DNA from: Avena insularis
Taxonomy: Eukaryota; Streptophyta; Magnoliopsida; Poales; Poaceae
Direction: 5' to 3'
Length of the DNA: 64,000 bases
NCBI GenBank assembly: GCA_023614405.1
Contig: CM042687.1
Coordinates: 234,634,292 to 234,698,291 of the forward strand
Part shown: positions 11,755-23,152 of the stretch, piece after piece
Layout: each line of letters starts with the position of its first letter
Numbering within the stretch: position 1 is the first letter of the stretch
Program-made: the position numbers and the translations under genes
Notes under the pieces: generated by a model
What the model saw: the letters and a program-made list of their open reading frames with translations, nothing else
What the model was told of the DNA's origin: nothing
The model's database searches: none

Positions 11755-12743
11755 TTGATTTCTCCTCTGTTGGCTCGACAACACACACACATGCAACTGT
11801 GTGTGAGCTTCTTGCTGAGTCAAGTGGATCAGATCAAGTGAAACTAGATATTTTGCTGGGTATTACTGTTTTACTTTTACCTTCTTATGATTTGGTGAAA
11901 TTTTCCCCTGGTTTCCTATGATGTGGTTCTAAGGCAAAATTTCTGATATGAATAGATTTACACTTGACCCCCTTGTTAGTCCAAGACTCGATGATGTGAC
12001 AAGCAATGCATCACATTGCATTATTGAGAGAAATACTAACCCCCATAACTCCTTTCTATTTTATTTTGTTTACTTTATGCTTTACATGAACAAGATCAGA
12101 AAATGAGAAGATATGAAGATTAGTTTTAGGATTTTATTTTTATTTCATTTATAAATTGTAATATTCATGACTATTGTAATTTATTCCTTAGAATATAATT
12201 ACTTGTAGATATTAATTCTTGTTGTAATATTTTTTTCCATTTGTGTAAATGCAAAGACATTGTAATATTTTTATTAATGTAATAAAGTATTACTTTATTA
12301 TCACGGAACAATGTAATATATATGCTTTTAATAAAGAATTCTTTTATTTGTCTCATTGTTGTACTTCATTTTCCATTTTCTTTATTCACTTTATTTTTTT
12401 CATTATAATTTACCTTTATTCTTTTATTGTAAAATAACAATGTAATTTTGGACCTAAGTATTTTTATACTTTAGTTTATAATAATTATATTTGTATTATT
12501 GTGAATAATTATTTATAATTCAAATTTATCCCCTCATAATTTAATAAACCAATAGAGGTCATGTCAAATTTTACCCCACTCACCTCGAATGACACTAAAC
12601 CTAATTCATCGGAGTGAGAGATTTCTAATTACTCTAGTCTTTTAGTTTGGCAAAAAAATTACCCGGACTTTTAGATGCATGCATGTAGATGCACAAAATC
12701 CTAAATCTACCCTTTGTTTAGTCCTAAATGCTGGTATGTTACA

Positions 12744-12758
12744 GTCTCCCCCCTTAAA
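12744..12758 (-). other. Polypurine tract of element A
   Basis: The minus strand reads TTTAAGGGGGGAGACTGTAACA: purines directly before the LTR start. Upstream is CTTCGGGATGAAG, a form of the TTCGGGACGAA motif that precedes the tract in many plant Tekay elements. It primes plus-strand DNA synthesis and fixes the LTR edge at 12743. Confidence 0.8.
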
Positions 12759-13067
12759 TTAAACTTCATCCCGAAGTTTGTGGTTTCTTGTTCATGAAGG
12801 TTTCAGATAGGATCATCTTGAGTCTTCCTCTTTACTCCTGGTATCTTGTCTTCCCAAAGTGATGTTTTTAATAAACTCGGCACTCGTTGAGTTTAATCTC
12901 AACCTTGATTCAGCTATGGTTAATGCTTAATGCTAAATTTAGACTTCCTCTCAATGCTCCATGTGATGGATTTTAACTTTGTACAACATTATTGACGAAG
13001 TACTACTGATGCTAAACATACCTATCATAGCCTTGTCAATGCTGTTCCATCCAAAGTTTCCACCTCT

Positions 13068-14120
13068 TTATGGTGGTTCTACTCCTCGAGTAACTAACTT
13101 GTTGGGACAATCAGATCTCTTATGTCCGTCCAGACCACGCCTATAGCACACCTTTTCGGTTTTACAACAATTCCTCCTTACGTGACCTGAAGCTCCACAT
13201 TTATTGCATATGATTCTTTTCCTCCTTTTTAAGGTCTCATGCTTTGATGTACCACTCATGGATATGAATCTGGGTATAAAACCTAAGTTTGATGTTGACT
13301 TAGTAGATTGAAACTTCTTTGGTTACCTTATAGCTCTTTTCTTGGCTAATTTATTCCTTTCTTCCAATAGCATCTTGTAACCATCCTCGAAAGTAATTGC
13401 TACATCAACTAGCTCTTGGAAACTTTGTGTTGTAGCCCCTCGTATTTTCATCTTCATATAAGGGTTTAGTCCTTCCAAGAACCTTTTCTTGCGCTTCTCC
13501 TTCGTATTTACCTCATCAAATGCATAACGAGATAATTGACTAAACTTGCTAATATATTTCATCATGGTTTCATTGTTTTACCGTAAGTCCTCGAATTCTC
13601 TCCTCTTAAACTCCATAATTCTCTCTGGAACATGGTACTCACGAAACTTCTGCTTGAATTCTTCCCAAGTGAATATCTCTTCCGGTGTGTGCATAGCTAA
13701 TTGATTCTCCCACCAATTTGCGGTTGGTCCTGACAGAAGAAATTTTGCATATCGTAACTTCTCCTCATCATTAGATCCAACTGTTTTAAGCTTCATTTTT
13801 GTATCCATCAGCCAGTCATCCGCATCCATAGGTGCTGGTGCAGATGCAAAAGGAATTGGTTTGGCATTTTGGAAATCAGAAAGACATACTATTGTATCTT
13901 TGTTTTCCTCTCTGGGTCCAATTTGTTTGAGTATCTCTTGTATGAACTTATTCTGGTATTCTTGCATCATTTGCATGTACATCATGAAATTTTCCTCTGT
14001 CAATGGACGAGTTGATGGTGATCCAGTTGTGGCTACATCCTTATTGCTTTCCTTCTACTGAGCCTCTCGCTCCACATGCTGTTCTTCAGACCTAGCTTCT
14101 ACTCCCGTATCCATATCCAT
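13068..14120 (-). pseudogene. gag: gag of element A
   Basis: Frames at 13578-14003, 13323-13565 and 13068-13259 give a gypsy gag. It has an N-terminal YMQMMQEYQNKF, a capsid-like core (PMDADDWL, ANWWENQLAM, FREYHVPERIMEFKRREF), RYAFDEV-type helices, and two CCHC knuckles near the C-terminus (CNKCGASGHVRRNC and a second CYRRGLDGHKRSDC). An ATG at 14118-14120 matches the gag start of element C; an in-frame TAG follows at 14057-14059 and another stop lies near 13570. Gag sits only about 310 bp from the polypurine tract, so protease, RT and integrase are missing. It is closely similar to the gag at 53301. Confidence 0.85.
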
Positions 14121-14128
14121 CTAGTCCT

Positions 14129-15068
14129 GTTACATAAAGAAAATCATACTTACATCATGCATATGTTTTCTGAGATCAACTCTACGCACGGTGCTAGTCA
14201 CACAAGGAAATCAAGAACCAAATCCAAAGAACAACCAAATGGATACTATGTAGTATACATAGTTTTTATAAGCTACAACAAACAATCCTCACCTCTACGG
14301 CTTAACTCTCAACTAATACATTACTTGTATAGTACAAGGCCTTACTTACTCATATGAGCATGCTCTCACTTATTACTTCATGCCTCTCAAACACTACAAT
14401 ATGCATTACTAGATATGTACATTATTCAAGCCCTTTACTTCTACAGATTGTTTCTTCTTAATTTTCTCCCTCTTCTTAGTGTTTCCTGGAATTCCGTCTT
14501 GGATGACGTAAAGTCTGACGACTGCCTTCTGGAGTATATAAACATCCAAAGGGTGCACACTCTTGATTAGAAGTACCTAGATTGAGGTTAGCCATTGAGA
14601 AATGACTAGAAAATGCGAGATCTCCTATGGAATTCTTATGCCCACCTTCAGATGCACTTTCAAAGTAAGATGCACTTATCGCCTTTTCCTTGATCCAATC
14701 ATACATATTGATGTAATAACTGTCAGTGCCTTCTTTCAGGTCAATAGGATTGGTTCTACCCCCATATGGACCATAGGTTCCATGCTAATATAACTGGTTT
14801 CTATTCCTTTACTAGGATCACAAGGTATGGGATCCTCCATGGTTCCAGCATAACATTCTACTCCCCCTCCATCGTAATTTCTAACTGAAATACTTGGATT
14901 GGATGTTTCCAGAGTTTCTTGTTTTGTCTCATATTTGACCCTTAGGTCTACATGTTTTTTAGGTTCATTCCGATAATAGTCACAGGTTTCGGTCTATGGA
15001 TCATGAAACTTAGTCTCTTCATACACCTTTCTCGAGAAGACTATTCGAGGATGCCTAACTTCTCTATC
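14129..15068 (-). pseudogene. Extra ORF upstream of gag in element A, 3' part
   Basis: Minus-strand pieces, chiefly 14476-14706, match the C-terminal half of the extra ORF of element C. The block CLYTPEGSRQTLRHPRRNSR corresponds to TEYVPSGRQFVPQTMRRTSR (52900-52965), and acidic, Gly/Asn-rich wording precedes it. The frame is broken. It is cut at 15068/15069 by the LTR of element C, so the N-terminal half and the 5' LTR of element A should lie beyond the right end of the window. Between here and gag, the minus strand shows TTTATGTAACAG, a splice-acceptor-like site. Confidence 0.6.
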
Positions 15069-15868
15069 TATAACACCCCAGCATTTAGGAACCAACGAAG
15101 GGTAGAAATAGGATTTTGTGCATGCATTCATTTGTAAAATGTGGGTAAATTTTTCGCCAAACAAAAATCTAAAGTGATCATAGTTTCTTTCACTCTCTAG
15201 AGGTAGGAATAGCTCTTGAAAGTGATTGTTATAAACTTTGACATGATATTTATGAATTAGTGTGTTTTGGGGGGAAATAATTTGAATTTTGAATCAATTG
15301 GAAAGTATTTAAAATTTAGAAGTTGGTATTTAAAAATGTTTTCCAAAATAATTTAGTAATATTGTTTGTTATAATAAAGATATATTAAATAATAATAAGA
15401 ATTTAAGATAAATAAATTCAAATAAGAAATGAATTCTTATTTCTTATCTTTATTCCATAAACATTTTACAATGAAGAAATCATACAACCAATAGAGTAAT
15501 TCATTACAGTAAGAGAATTACAAGAAATGAAATTCTAATATAAATAAATCATTACAAGATTCTTACAAGAGAATAAAATAAAGATTACAAAGAGAATCTA
15601 TAAATTTATCTACTCCTATTCTACATCTTGTGTATTTAGATCTTGTACCTGCAAATTACAAAAACAAACAAAAGAGAAACAAAAGATTATTTTGTTAGAT
15701 TTACTCTCAGTAGGGAACAGTGAAGTGAACTGTTCATAGTGCCTCATTGAGTAATAGTAAAAGGGGCAAGTTTCACTAATGTGTAAGTATGTGTTCTTTT
15801 ATATCAAATAAGCTTCAAATCCATATTATAAACATCAAAGTAAAAGGGGCAAGTTTCACCAGGATAGT

Positions 15869-16357
15869 TGACATGGATATACCCCATGGGTACATAACAT
15901 TGGTATACATGGTCCAGTCCAAGGAAGGCCCATGTCAAGACACGCGTCCCATGAAGACTTCGGGTGGTCCAAGCCCATGATGTTTTTGACTTCTTGGAGG
16001 ACAAGTCTAGATTAGATTGAATTTCAAAGGGTACCAACCCTAATTTGTAACCGACTCGACCTAATCCCGAGACCTGCCTATCTATATAAAGGCCAAGAGG
16101 GTACAGTGAGAAGGACCTCTTCCATCACCGCATACACACCTCACGCCAGATTGCATCTGTGCACCCCTGTAACTTTCGGTTCCGCCGTAATCAAGAGCAG
16201 ACAAGCAGGAGTAGGTTTTCCCTCTGGGGGCCTGAACTTGGGTAAATATAGTGTCCCATGTTGCTTGTCTTTTAACCGTTCCACGACTTCCAGCATCCCC
16301 ATCTTCTCCAAAACCCAAGACCATAACAATGGGCATTGACGAAATGAACCCTCGTCA
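15869..16357 (+). repeat. 5' LTR of the 14.2-kb Tat element
   Basis: It starts TGACATGGATATACCCC and ends AACCCTCGTCA. It contains the TATA box at 16083-16090. The copy at 29560 matches along its whole length with scattered substitutions, for example TGACATG here versus TAACATG there. Confidence 0.95.
16083..16090 (+). promoter_or_regulatory. TATA box in the 5' LTR of the Tat element
   Basis: CTATATAAAGGCC lies ~215 bp into the LTR. The 3' LTR repeats it at 29773-29780. It should drive the sense genomic RNA. Confidence 0.75.
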
Positions 16358-16376
16358 ATTTGCGTCGTCTGTGGGA
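16358..16376 (+). other. Primer-binding/leader segment of the 14.2-kb Tat element
   Basis: ATTTGCGTCGTCTGTGGGA begins right after the LTR end. Grass Tat elements commonly read ATTGGCGCCGTCTGTGGGAA here, so this is a mutated copy, mainly GGCGCC to TGCGTC. The tRNA was not assigned. Confidence 0.65.
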
Positions 16377-18403
16377 AATGGGGACGCTGATCGTGCGGTC
16401 GTGACGGTTCCATCTGGAGCAATCTACAACTCATCAGCAACGGAGAGTCCTCTCCTCTTTGGGGCCTTCGACTTCACCGCCCACTCGCCGACCACCCTGA
16501 GGGATTTTGAGTTCGTCGGCGATGGGCTCGAGATGCTGTTCGGGAGCTTCTGCTTCCAGGTGGGGCAGACCGGCACCCTCTGCCTCCCAGAGCGGGTGCC
16601 TCCACCATCCATCAGGCCCGCTTCATGGGCCTCATACATCGGCGTGTCACACTCGTCAACGCTGACAGACGACTCGAATGACGGCAGCAGCTGCAACTCA
16701 GATCGGTGCGGCCCTCCCTCAGATGAAGTAACCTAAGGTCCTGGATCCAAAAGCTGCGACAGCAGCGATCCAATCCGTGGACGCTACCTATGCGTCGTCG
16801 TCATCAACAACGTAACGGACCAGCCACCGGGTTCGAGTGCGCAGCAAACACCCAACCCCCCTCTCAACCCACAAGCTGAGATCGGAGGAAACAGGGGAGA
16901 TCCGCCTAACAGGCCCAACGAAGGCGACGCACACGCCTATAATCGGATCAACCTCAACGAGGAAGGCTAGCGCCAAGCACGTCAGGCCGTGGTAGGCAAC
17001 ATAATCCTACATGTGAATGCTTCATGTGATCTACTGATGGCCTACCACCTCCTACTCATCGATGAGCACAACCGGCAGGTAACGCTGATGGAGGAGCTCG
17101 ACAAGCGTAAGAAGGTAACTGCAGAATCCAGCGCGTGGCGAGATGCGCTCTCCACTGCTGGTGGCTCCAGTTTGCATGGTAACAACGCCAACAAGTACCG
17201 CTCCCGCACTGCATGGACCCCGCCGCATGATGCGAGGTCACCCGAGCCCTCAACACGTCCTTCATGATGATGGAATCGCACGACAACGTCATGCCGAAAA
17301 CACCGCAGGCTGCGATCATGGCGGCCACTACATATCTCGCATCCCACCCACCTTCGGTGGGCGACCCGAAGAGCGCCATGCGCAAGTCCGCGCTAGATGG
17401 CCTCGGACTCGTCGGAGCTGCGCTCCACGATGATGCTCCTATGAAGCCGAAGAAAAAAGCTGTAGTCAAGTTCACCCGGAGCCCTACACCGTCATCCGAG
17501 GATGACGAGCACGACCTGCCCCGGCGCGAAAAGAGCCCACTTCACTGTAGCAGCAACTATGACGTTCGCAATGAGCTCACCCAGTGCAAGATCGACAAGG
17601 CACATGCCAAACTCGCGTGCTCAACTAAGTCCGAAGAAGAAGACGATGGAGAGCTATGTGGAGCCAGATGCTTCAGTAGATCTGTTCAGCGAACGTGGAT
17701 GCCAAAAAATTTCAAGCTCCCTTCGGACAACCCGAAGTTCGACGGCACATAGGATCCAAAGGCCTGGCTCGACGATCACCTATCGTCAGTCAAGCTCCAC
17801 GGCGGAAACAAGAACACCACCTTACAATGCCTTCAGCTGCAGCTGACAGGCGCAGACAGGGTATGGCTTAGCAGCTTATCCTCTGGCTCCATCCGAAGCT
17901 GGGAAGAACTGGCATACAGCTTCATTCGCAACTTCAAGGACACCAGCAAGAGGCCAGCCTCAATCGAAGAGCTAAGGGCCTGCACCCAATGGTCCAACGA
18001 GTCCATCCGCTCGTACATACTCTGCTAGTCCCACATCAAGAACTCTGCTGCGCACATCTCTGAAGAATGGCCAATCGACGCCTTTAAGGACGGTACCATG
18101 CGCCTAGATTTCAAGGAGGAGCTTGGGCGCATCAAGCCCAAGATGCTCAACCACCTCATGGACATCGCCAACCGGTGGGCAGATGGTGAGGATTCCGTCA
18201 TCCAAGAACATTCGGATGACGAAGACGACTACGGTCGCAGACGCGAGCGCCGCAGCAAAAGAAGATCGCACGTCTATGACGATCGCGACGGAGTCGACAT
18301 GGTCGCGGCTGGATACGCCGATCGACACAATGACGGCAACCGTAGCAGCGGATACCATGGAAGCAACTACCGCGATGGCGGGCGACCCACGCAAACATGG
18401 TAA
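16377..18403 (+). pseudogene. gag: gag of the 14.2-kb Tat element
   Basis: The pieces are 16358-16736, 16989-17267, 17264-17752 and 18098-18403, plus the stretch between them. The core after a TAG at 17750-17752 reads as a gag capsid (DPKAWLDDHL, TGADRVWLSSL, SWEELAYSFIRNF, ELRACTQW), then a TAG at 18027-18029 where the family usually has TGG, then MLNHLMDIANRWADGEDSV and a basic RRERRSKRR tail. The first third is low-complexity and poorly conserved. Several frames are joined only by frameshifts. Confidence 0.8.
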
Positions 18404-18889
18404 CGTCGTAGCCACGACGACGAGCCTTCGACATACGACAAGCTATTTGGTCCCTGCACCATCCACTTCTCCATCGACAAACAAGATGGTAAGAAGAAGG
18501 CCAACCACATGCTCAAGGACTGCCGTGAGTTCCAGACAGCGAGGGTCTCACCCAAATGCGCGCTAGATCGTGAACCCTGGGTTTGGGCCCGCACCCATAG
18601 CAGGTGACATTTCCCACAGAGCTCCTCCACCACCACCTGTCGGACCATCGCAGCCACCGGTCGCACCAGCGCAAAATAACGGTGTAGGAGGGTACCCGCC
18701 ACCAAAAGGGTCCCTGATGATCCATAAGGGGCGCCCAACCCTCTGGTGCAAACGAAGATCACCCACCAAGTCAGCCTGGTCGTGACCTCTCCACTAGCCA
18801 TACTTGAGTACCTCAGCGGCTCGAAGTTCTGCATCACGTTCGATCATTCAGATCACCCACGCTGAATCCCTCGCACAGGCCATGTTGCC

Positions 18890-19507
18890 TTGGTGCTCGA
18901 GGCACAGATAGGGGGATTCGAGATGAGTCATCTCTTCCTGGATGGTGGCAGCGACATCAATCTGATGTTCACCACCATGCTCGTAGCGATGAGGATCCCG
19001 CTGTGCAGGCTGGAGCAATCAGACACGACGTTCCACGACATAGTCCCATGGAAGGGCATATACCCCCTTGGAAAGATATGGCTCAACGTCATCTTCGGCC
19101 ATCCCGAAAACTTCAGGCGCGAGCGGCTAAAGTTCGAAGTGGTGGACTGGCCATCACAGTATCAGGACATCCTCGGGCGCGTGGCATTCGCACGATTCTT
19201 GGAAGTACCGCACTATGCGTACCTGCTAATGAAGATGCCAGGACCTATGGGCGTCATCACCGTCCAGGGAAGCTTCACCCGATCCGACCACTACGATAGA
19301 GAGTTCAACATAATCTACCAGTCATTCGTCATGCAGGAGGAGCTCACGAGGCTCACAGAGGTGACAGACAACGGGGAACCCCCAGTCACCAGACAAAACA
19401 CACCCGATATGTCGTTTGACTCCATGGTCAACACGAAGAAGGTGCAGGTCCACCCAACGGATGCTTCCAAGACGGCGTTGATCGCCAACAACCTCAGTCC
19501 CACATAG
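18890..19507 (+). pseudogene. Aspartic protease of the 14.2-kb Tat element
   Basis: The 205-residue open frame has SHLFLDGGSDINLMF (Tat-type DGGS active site), FHDIVPWKGIYPLGKIWL, and YQDILGRVAFARFLEVPHYAYLLMKMPGP, the conserved block near the end of plant Tat proteases. The frame itself is undamaged, but a TAG at 19507 separates it from RT and gag is broken. It would cleave the polyprotein. Confidence 0.85.
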
Positions 19508-19509
19508 GA

Positions 19510-20728
19510 AAGCGTGCTCATCGAATTCCTCTGTGAGCGCTGGGAAATTTTCGCTTGGTGTCCAGCGGACATGCCAAGAGTTCCCAGGGAATTCGCCGAG
19601 CATGCACTAAATGTGTTTCCTGACACGAAGCCAGTCAAGCAGTCGATCCGATGACTATCCGAACCAAGATCCGAAGCTGTTGGAATCGAAGTCAATATAC
19701 TGCTCGGTGCCAACTTCATAAGGGAAATCAAGGAGAGCGAGTGGCTGGCCAACACCGTGCTGGTCCCCCAAAAAAGGACATGGACATCCTACGGATGTGC
19801 GTGGACTTCACATCGCTCAACAAGTATTGTCCCAAGGACCACTTCCCTCTACCGCAGATCGATCAAATTATCGATTCGACTGCAGGATGCGAGAAACTCT
19901 CCTTCCTCGATGCCTACTCAGGATACAACCAGATTCGGCTGAAGGTCGAAGATCAGGAGAAAACGGCGTCCATCACGTTGTTCCGAGTGTTTTGCTACAA
20001 CACCATGCCCTTTGGGGTTGAAGAACACAGGTGCCACGTACCAGAGGTGCATGCAGGCGTTCCTGAAAAGCCAGATCGGTCGTAACATCCAAGTCTATGT
20101 TGACAACATAGTAATCAAGACCAGGGAGGCCAAGGTGCTGATTGACGATCTCCGCGAGATGTTTGATAATCTTGATCACTATAAGATCAAGCTAAACCCA
20201 GAAAATTGTGCCTTCGGTGTCCCATCTGGCTGGTTACTCGGCTACTTCATCACCCAACGAGGGATCGAGGCGAATTTGAAGAAAATCAGGGCCATACTGG
20301 CCATGGAGAAGCCGAAGAACCTCAAAGGCGTCCAGCAACTAGCTGGGTGGATAGCGGTGCTGAGCAGATTCATCAGCCGCATGGGCGAGAAGGCCCTACC
20401 CTTTTATCAGCTGATGCGCAAGGCAGACAAGCTGGAGTGGATGCCCAAAGTAGACGACGCATTCGAGGACCACAAGCGGCTGCTCTCCACCTCGCTTGTC
20501 CTGGTCACACCAAAAGAACGGGAGCTGCTGCTGCTATACATCGCAGCCACGCATCAGGTGGTAAGCACCGTACTCGTGGTCGAGCGACCCGAAGATGGCA
20601 AGACCCATGGGGTCCAACGCCCAATCTACTACCTCAGCGAGGTACTGACCCCGACAAAGCAGAGGTACCCTCACTACCATAAGCTCGCCTACGGCGTATT
20701 CATGACGGCTCGTCGGCTGAGCCACTAA
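19510..20728 (+). pseudogene. Reverse transcriptase of the 14.2-kb Tat element, active site mutated
   Basis: Two overlapping frames (19651-20085, 20012-20728) carry CVDFTSLNKYCPKDHFPLPQ, LSFLDAYSGYNQIRL, NTMPFGVEEH (shifted) and then TGATYQRCMQAFLKSQIG. The catalytic box reads YVDNIVIKT instead of YVDDIVIKT: the second aspartate codon at 20105-20107 is AAC. A frameshift lies near 20015. The connection domain (GYFITQRGIEANLKKI, LAGWIAVLSRFISRMGEKALPFYQL) follows intact, then the start of RNase H. Confidence 0.9.
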
Positions 20729-20746
20729 TTCCAAGAGCATCGGATC

Positions 20747-21631
20747 ATGGTCGTCAACGATGCCCCGTTATCGAACATTCTGAATAGACCCGAAGCCACG
20801 CGGCGCGTAGCCTTGTGGGGCAGCAAACTGTCCCCTCTGGATATAATCTACGAGCGGTGCACCGCCATCAAGTCTCAGGTCCTCCCTGACTTCCTCGTCC
20901 ACTGGATGGAGCTTCAGCTGCCGGATACTCCAGACATGTCGCAGTCCTGGACGATGCACTTCGATGGCTCCAAACGTGAGGCTGGAGCAGGAGCCGACGT
21001 CATACTGACGTCCCCTCAAGGAGATAAAATGAAGTACGTCCTTCAGATGAAATTTCGCGCCTCCAACAACAAGGCCGAATACGAGGCCGTCATCCACGAC
21101 ATGAGGATGGCCAAGATCCGCGGTGCAACACGCCTTGTCATCTACGGTGACTCTAACCTTGTCGTCCAGCAGACGATGAACGAGTGCGACGCTCACAGTG
21201 CCAACATGATCGCGTACCACAAACTTTACAACTCACTCGAAGGAGACTTCAACGGCTGCGAGATTCTTCACATCGGAAGGGAAAGCAACAAAGAAGCTGA
21301 CATGCTCGCCAACATTGGCTCCACCTGCGCACGGGTGCCACCAAGTGTGTTCCTCGAACAAATCTGCGTACCCTCTATCAAGAGGAAATTACCAAAAGGC
21401 TCAGCCGAAGAGGCAGAGCACTTGGGGGTTATGCTGCACGAAGGACAAGAAGGACCCAAAAAGCTCGACACCGAGGCCGAGATGGTCAGCCTGATGCAGG
21501 TCATGGCGGTTGAAGAGACATGGACACATTCATACCTTTGGTACCTAATAAACAATGAACTGCCCGATGATCCGACAGATGCCCGGCGCATATCTCACCT
21601 ATCAAAAGCCTTCACCATAATAAATGGATAG
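20747..21631 (+). pseudogene. RNase H region and integrase N-terminal linker, Tat element
   Basis: The 294-residue frame contains WTMHFDGSKREAGAGADV, NNKAEYEAVIHDMRMA, LVIYGDSNLVVQQ and SNKEADMLANIGS, giving the D-E-D-D pattern of a plant gypsy RNase H. It follows the RT connection domain after a TAA at 20726-20728. The C-terminal part (VMAVEETWTHSYLWYLINNELPDD) is the spacer leading to integrase. A TAG at 21629-21631 ends it. Confidence 0.85.
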
Positions 21632-22756
21632 TTGTACAAGCCCAGCATTTCAGGTGTGCTCCAACGGTGCATCACCATAGGTGATGGCAAAAGCATCCTC
21701 CAAAACATCCATGAGGGTATCTGCGGCCATCATGCAGGCAGCCACGCCCTAGTCGCCAAAGCTCTACGAGCTGGATTCTACTGGCCAACCGCCATGAGCA
21801 ACGCCAAGGACATCATCCAGAGGTGCAACGCCTATCAGAGGTACGCGGACAAGCCACACGCGCCAGGATCCAAGCTGAGGCCCATACCGCTGGCCTGGCC
21901 CTTTACCCAATGGGGCCTCAACATGATAGGAAAACTGCCAAAGTCCTCGCCAGGAGGCCACGTCTTCCTCCTGGTCGCAGTCAACAAGTTCACCAAGTGA
22001 ATCGAGCTATGCCCGTCACCAACCAAAGCGGCAAAACTGTCGTTAAGTTTTTCGAGTCCATTATCTACAGGTTCAGTGTACCTCACAACATCATAACAGA
22101 CAATGGCTCGAACTTCATCTTGAAGGAATTTCGAGCCTTCTGTGGGAACCTTGGCATCATAATATCATACGCCTCTATGGCGCAACCGCAGACCAACGGA
22201 CAGGTCGAAAAGGCCAACGGCTTCATAGGCAATGGCATCAAGAAGCGCCTGCTTTGCCCACTCGAAAGGCTTGTGGGAGCCTGGGCAGACGAGCTACCCT
22301 CCGTCCTCTGGAGCCTGTGCACAATGCCAAACAGCTCAACTCGCTACACGCCCTTCTTCATGGTGCATGGATCTGAAGCCGTGCTACGCGCCAAGGTTCA
22401 CCACAAGGCCCCACGGGTCGTCGCTTACAGCGAATCCGAATCATCCGTATCACTCAAAGACATCGTCGACACACTCGACGAGGTACGCGACATCGCCGCG
22501 GCTTGATCCGCGGTCTATCAGCAGAGCCTCCGCAACTACCACAGCCGCCGGCTACGCCCAAGGTCCTTCATCAAAGGAGACTTCGTCCTATGACTCAAAC
22601 AAGAACGGGCCGAGAAACTCGAGTCACCCTGGGAAGGACCCTACATCGTCACCGAAGTCATCCCAGGTGGCGCCTACCACCTCATGGACGTCGCATCAGG
22701 AGTCGAATACTCCAACCCCTAGAACATCGCACAACTGCGATGCTTCTACCCCTAGT
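21632..22756 (+). pseudogene. Integrase of the 14.2-kb Tat element, catalytic and zinc sites mutated
   Basis: The zinc-binding N-terminus has GHHAGSH and ends RCNAYQRYADK, so the second cysteine of the usual CxxC is Tyr (21833-21835). The first catalytic aspartate is Asn in LLVAVNKFTK (21983-21985), and the next Trp codon is TGA (21998-22000). The second Asp and the Glu are present (ITDNGSNF, TNGQVEKANG) in the frame 21823-22506. Further stops at 22504-22506, near 22590 and near 22720 fit CGA-to-TGA or TGG-to-TAG. The product cannot be active. Confidence 0.9.
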
Positions 22757-23152
22757 TACCCTTTACTTTCAGTAAGGCTATTCAGCCAAGGCTACTCAGC
22801 CGAACAATGTACCTCCTCGTTGCTTTGAATAAAATCTAAATTCCTCGGCCCAAAAATCTTTTTCCTTACATTACTTCTTGCTAAATACGCTCAGGGGCTA
22901 CGCCTCACCTTACGACTTTGTCGATTGCAAACAACGCATACAACCCGCGTAGCTGATCACGTCAGGCTAACGAAAGGGACATGCACATTACAAGGCACCA
23001 CGTGCCAAAAAACATAAACTTTACAAAGGGCATTACAAGCCCACTCGAATACATACAAATTTTACATCATCTGTTTTTATTTACAAGATCTAATTATTTT
23101 GGAGCATTATATTCGCCCGCTGCTCGAAAAAATCTCCAATTTCCTCAGCGTG
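22757..23152. other. Non-coding spacer between integrase and the antisense gene
   Basis: No credible ORF on either strand. It holds AATAAAAT (22827-22834), a possible poly(A) signal, and a GCTCAGGGGCTACGCC motif (22889-22904) resembling the GGGGGCTAC motif seen before the 3' LTR. Confidence 0.4.

Larger units (their letters stand above)
6769..12743 (-). repeat. Giant LTR of element A (Tekay-like gypsy), 3' LTR, right-truncated in its own sense
   Basis: Read on the minus strand it starts TGTAACATACCAGCATTTAGG at 12743, directly after a polypurine tract. It has a TATA box near 11750, a GC-rich block in opposite orientation (about 9400-10160), and near its far end a small split reading frame (6838-7977). 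It matches the LTR of element C: the starts (12743 down versus 15069 up) and the last ~1.3 kb (6838-8040 versus 37200-38396) align by eye. About 300 bp of the terminal part is missing compared with the other copy. The stretch 10161-11743 is non-coding. Confidence 0.75.

Noticed and set aside
17042..18434. Several long minus-strand and alternative-frame ORFs opposite Tat gag
   Set aside because: High GC makes long shadow frames; the plus-strand gag motifs explain the region.
21823..22828. Overlapping frames at the integrase end suggesting a separate gene (22232-22828)
   Set aside because: Ser/Thr/Pro-rich text in the other frame is a shadow; the integrase motifs lie in the 21823-22506 frame and its continuation.
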